From Flavobacteriaceae bacterium (GTDB taxonomy: Bacteria; Bacteroidota; Bacteroidia; Flavobacteriales; Flavobacteriaceae), in the NCBI GenBank assembly GCA_026710085.1, contig JAPORT010000005.1, positions 47,980 through 111,979 on the forward strand: 64,000 bases of DNA, given 5' to 3'. Shown one piece after another: positions 63,995 through 64,000 of this stretch; position 1 is the stretch's first letter; the number at the start of each line of letters is the position of its first letter. The notes beneath the pieces were generated by a model, which was not told the DNA's origin, did not search any database, and saw nothing but the letters and a program-made list of their open reading frames with translations. The position numbers and the translations under genes were made by a program.

Positions 63995-64000
63995 GTTATC

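Noticed and set aside
1..64000. CRISPR arrays, tRNA or rRNA genes, replication origin, intact transposase
   Set aside because: No regular spacer-repeat pattern, cloverleaf, rRNA-like stretch, origin-like box cluster or transposase coding region was found on either strand by reading.

Overview
The window is an AT-rich bacterial chromosome segment that is almost certainly from the phylum Bacteroidota. The evidence is family content: a DUF6452/DUF6048 pair, DUF4294, DUF3276 (PUR-alpha-like), DUF6503 and DUF1573 proteins, a 299-residue NusB with a long N-terminal extension, a SecA with a large insertion and no C-terminal zinc finger, and a RecQ of the zinc-cysteine-less Bacteroidota type. TAnnTTTG promoter elements also fit. 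Genus and family cannot be fixed from the sequence alone. At least nine genes appear to start with TTG or GTG.

Layout. 1-3.2 kb: the 3' end of dnaK, a hotdog thioesterase and the DUF6452/DUF6048 envelope pair. 3.2-20.5 kb: a lipoprotein sulfatase, ornithine aminotransferase, cysteine desulfurase, M42 peptidase, pyrD, yajC, nusB, an ABC exporter, an M14 peptidase, csaA and a redoxin. Two copies of a ~207-bp element with 20-bp terminal inverted repeats lie here, and solo ends of the same type lie at 3.16 and 24.82 kb. 20.5-22.4 kb is a gene graveyard: a small membrane-protein remnant, a broken lipoprotein gene and a 47-codon DNA methyltransferase stub. 22.4-24.8 kb: a SulP transporter and an NTF2-like protein.

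24.9-30.2 kb is the most unusual locus. A 1001-residue protein joins an N-terminal DarT-like (DUF4433) NAD-dependent DNA ADP-ribosyltransferase domain to a complete RecQ helicase. It is followed in tandem by a second RecQ without the DarT domain. The two RecQ parts lie in a 2,225-bp direct repeat that looks identical by eye. No DarG-type macrodomain antitoxin is visible. The divergent neighbours kdsD-tatC-lptB suggest this is the resident recQ locus, modified by domain gain and tandem duplication.

30.2-43.9 kb is mainly housekeeping and envelope biogenesis: kdsD and lptB (LPS), tatC and secA (export), lnt and pssA (lipoprotein and phospholipid synthesis), trxB, a glycosyltransferase and msrA. 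43.9-49.4 kb on the minus strand holds a tightly packed mscS / NtrC-type regulator / M28 peptidase / MATE run, plus a PAP2 phosphatase. 49.7-51.4 kb is grpE-dnaJ; this DnaJ keeps only two of the four zinc-finger repeats. 51.5-55.2 kb has a TIGR01777 epimerase, mnmD, ilvE, a MazG-like hydrolase, a small membrane protein and crcB. 55.4-64 kb has a second sulfatase, a P-II / ammonium transporter / porin nitrogen cluster ending in a strong terminator, an exported amidohydrolase, purU and an ALDH7-type dehydrogenase. No rRNA, tRNA, CRISPR array or intact transposase gene was recognised.
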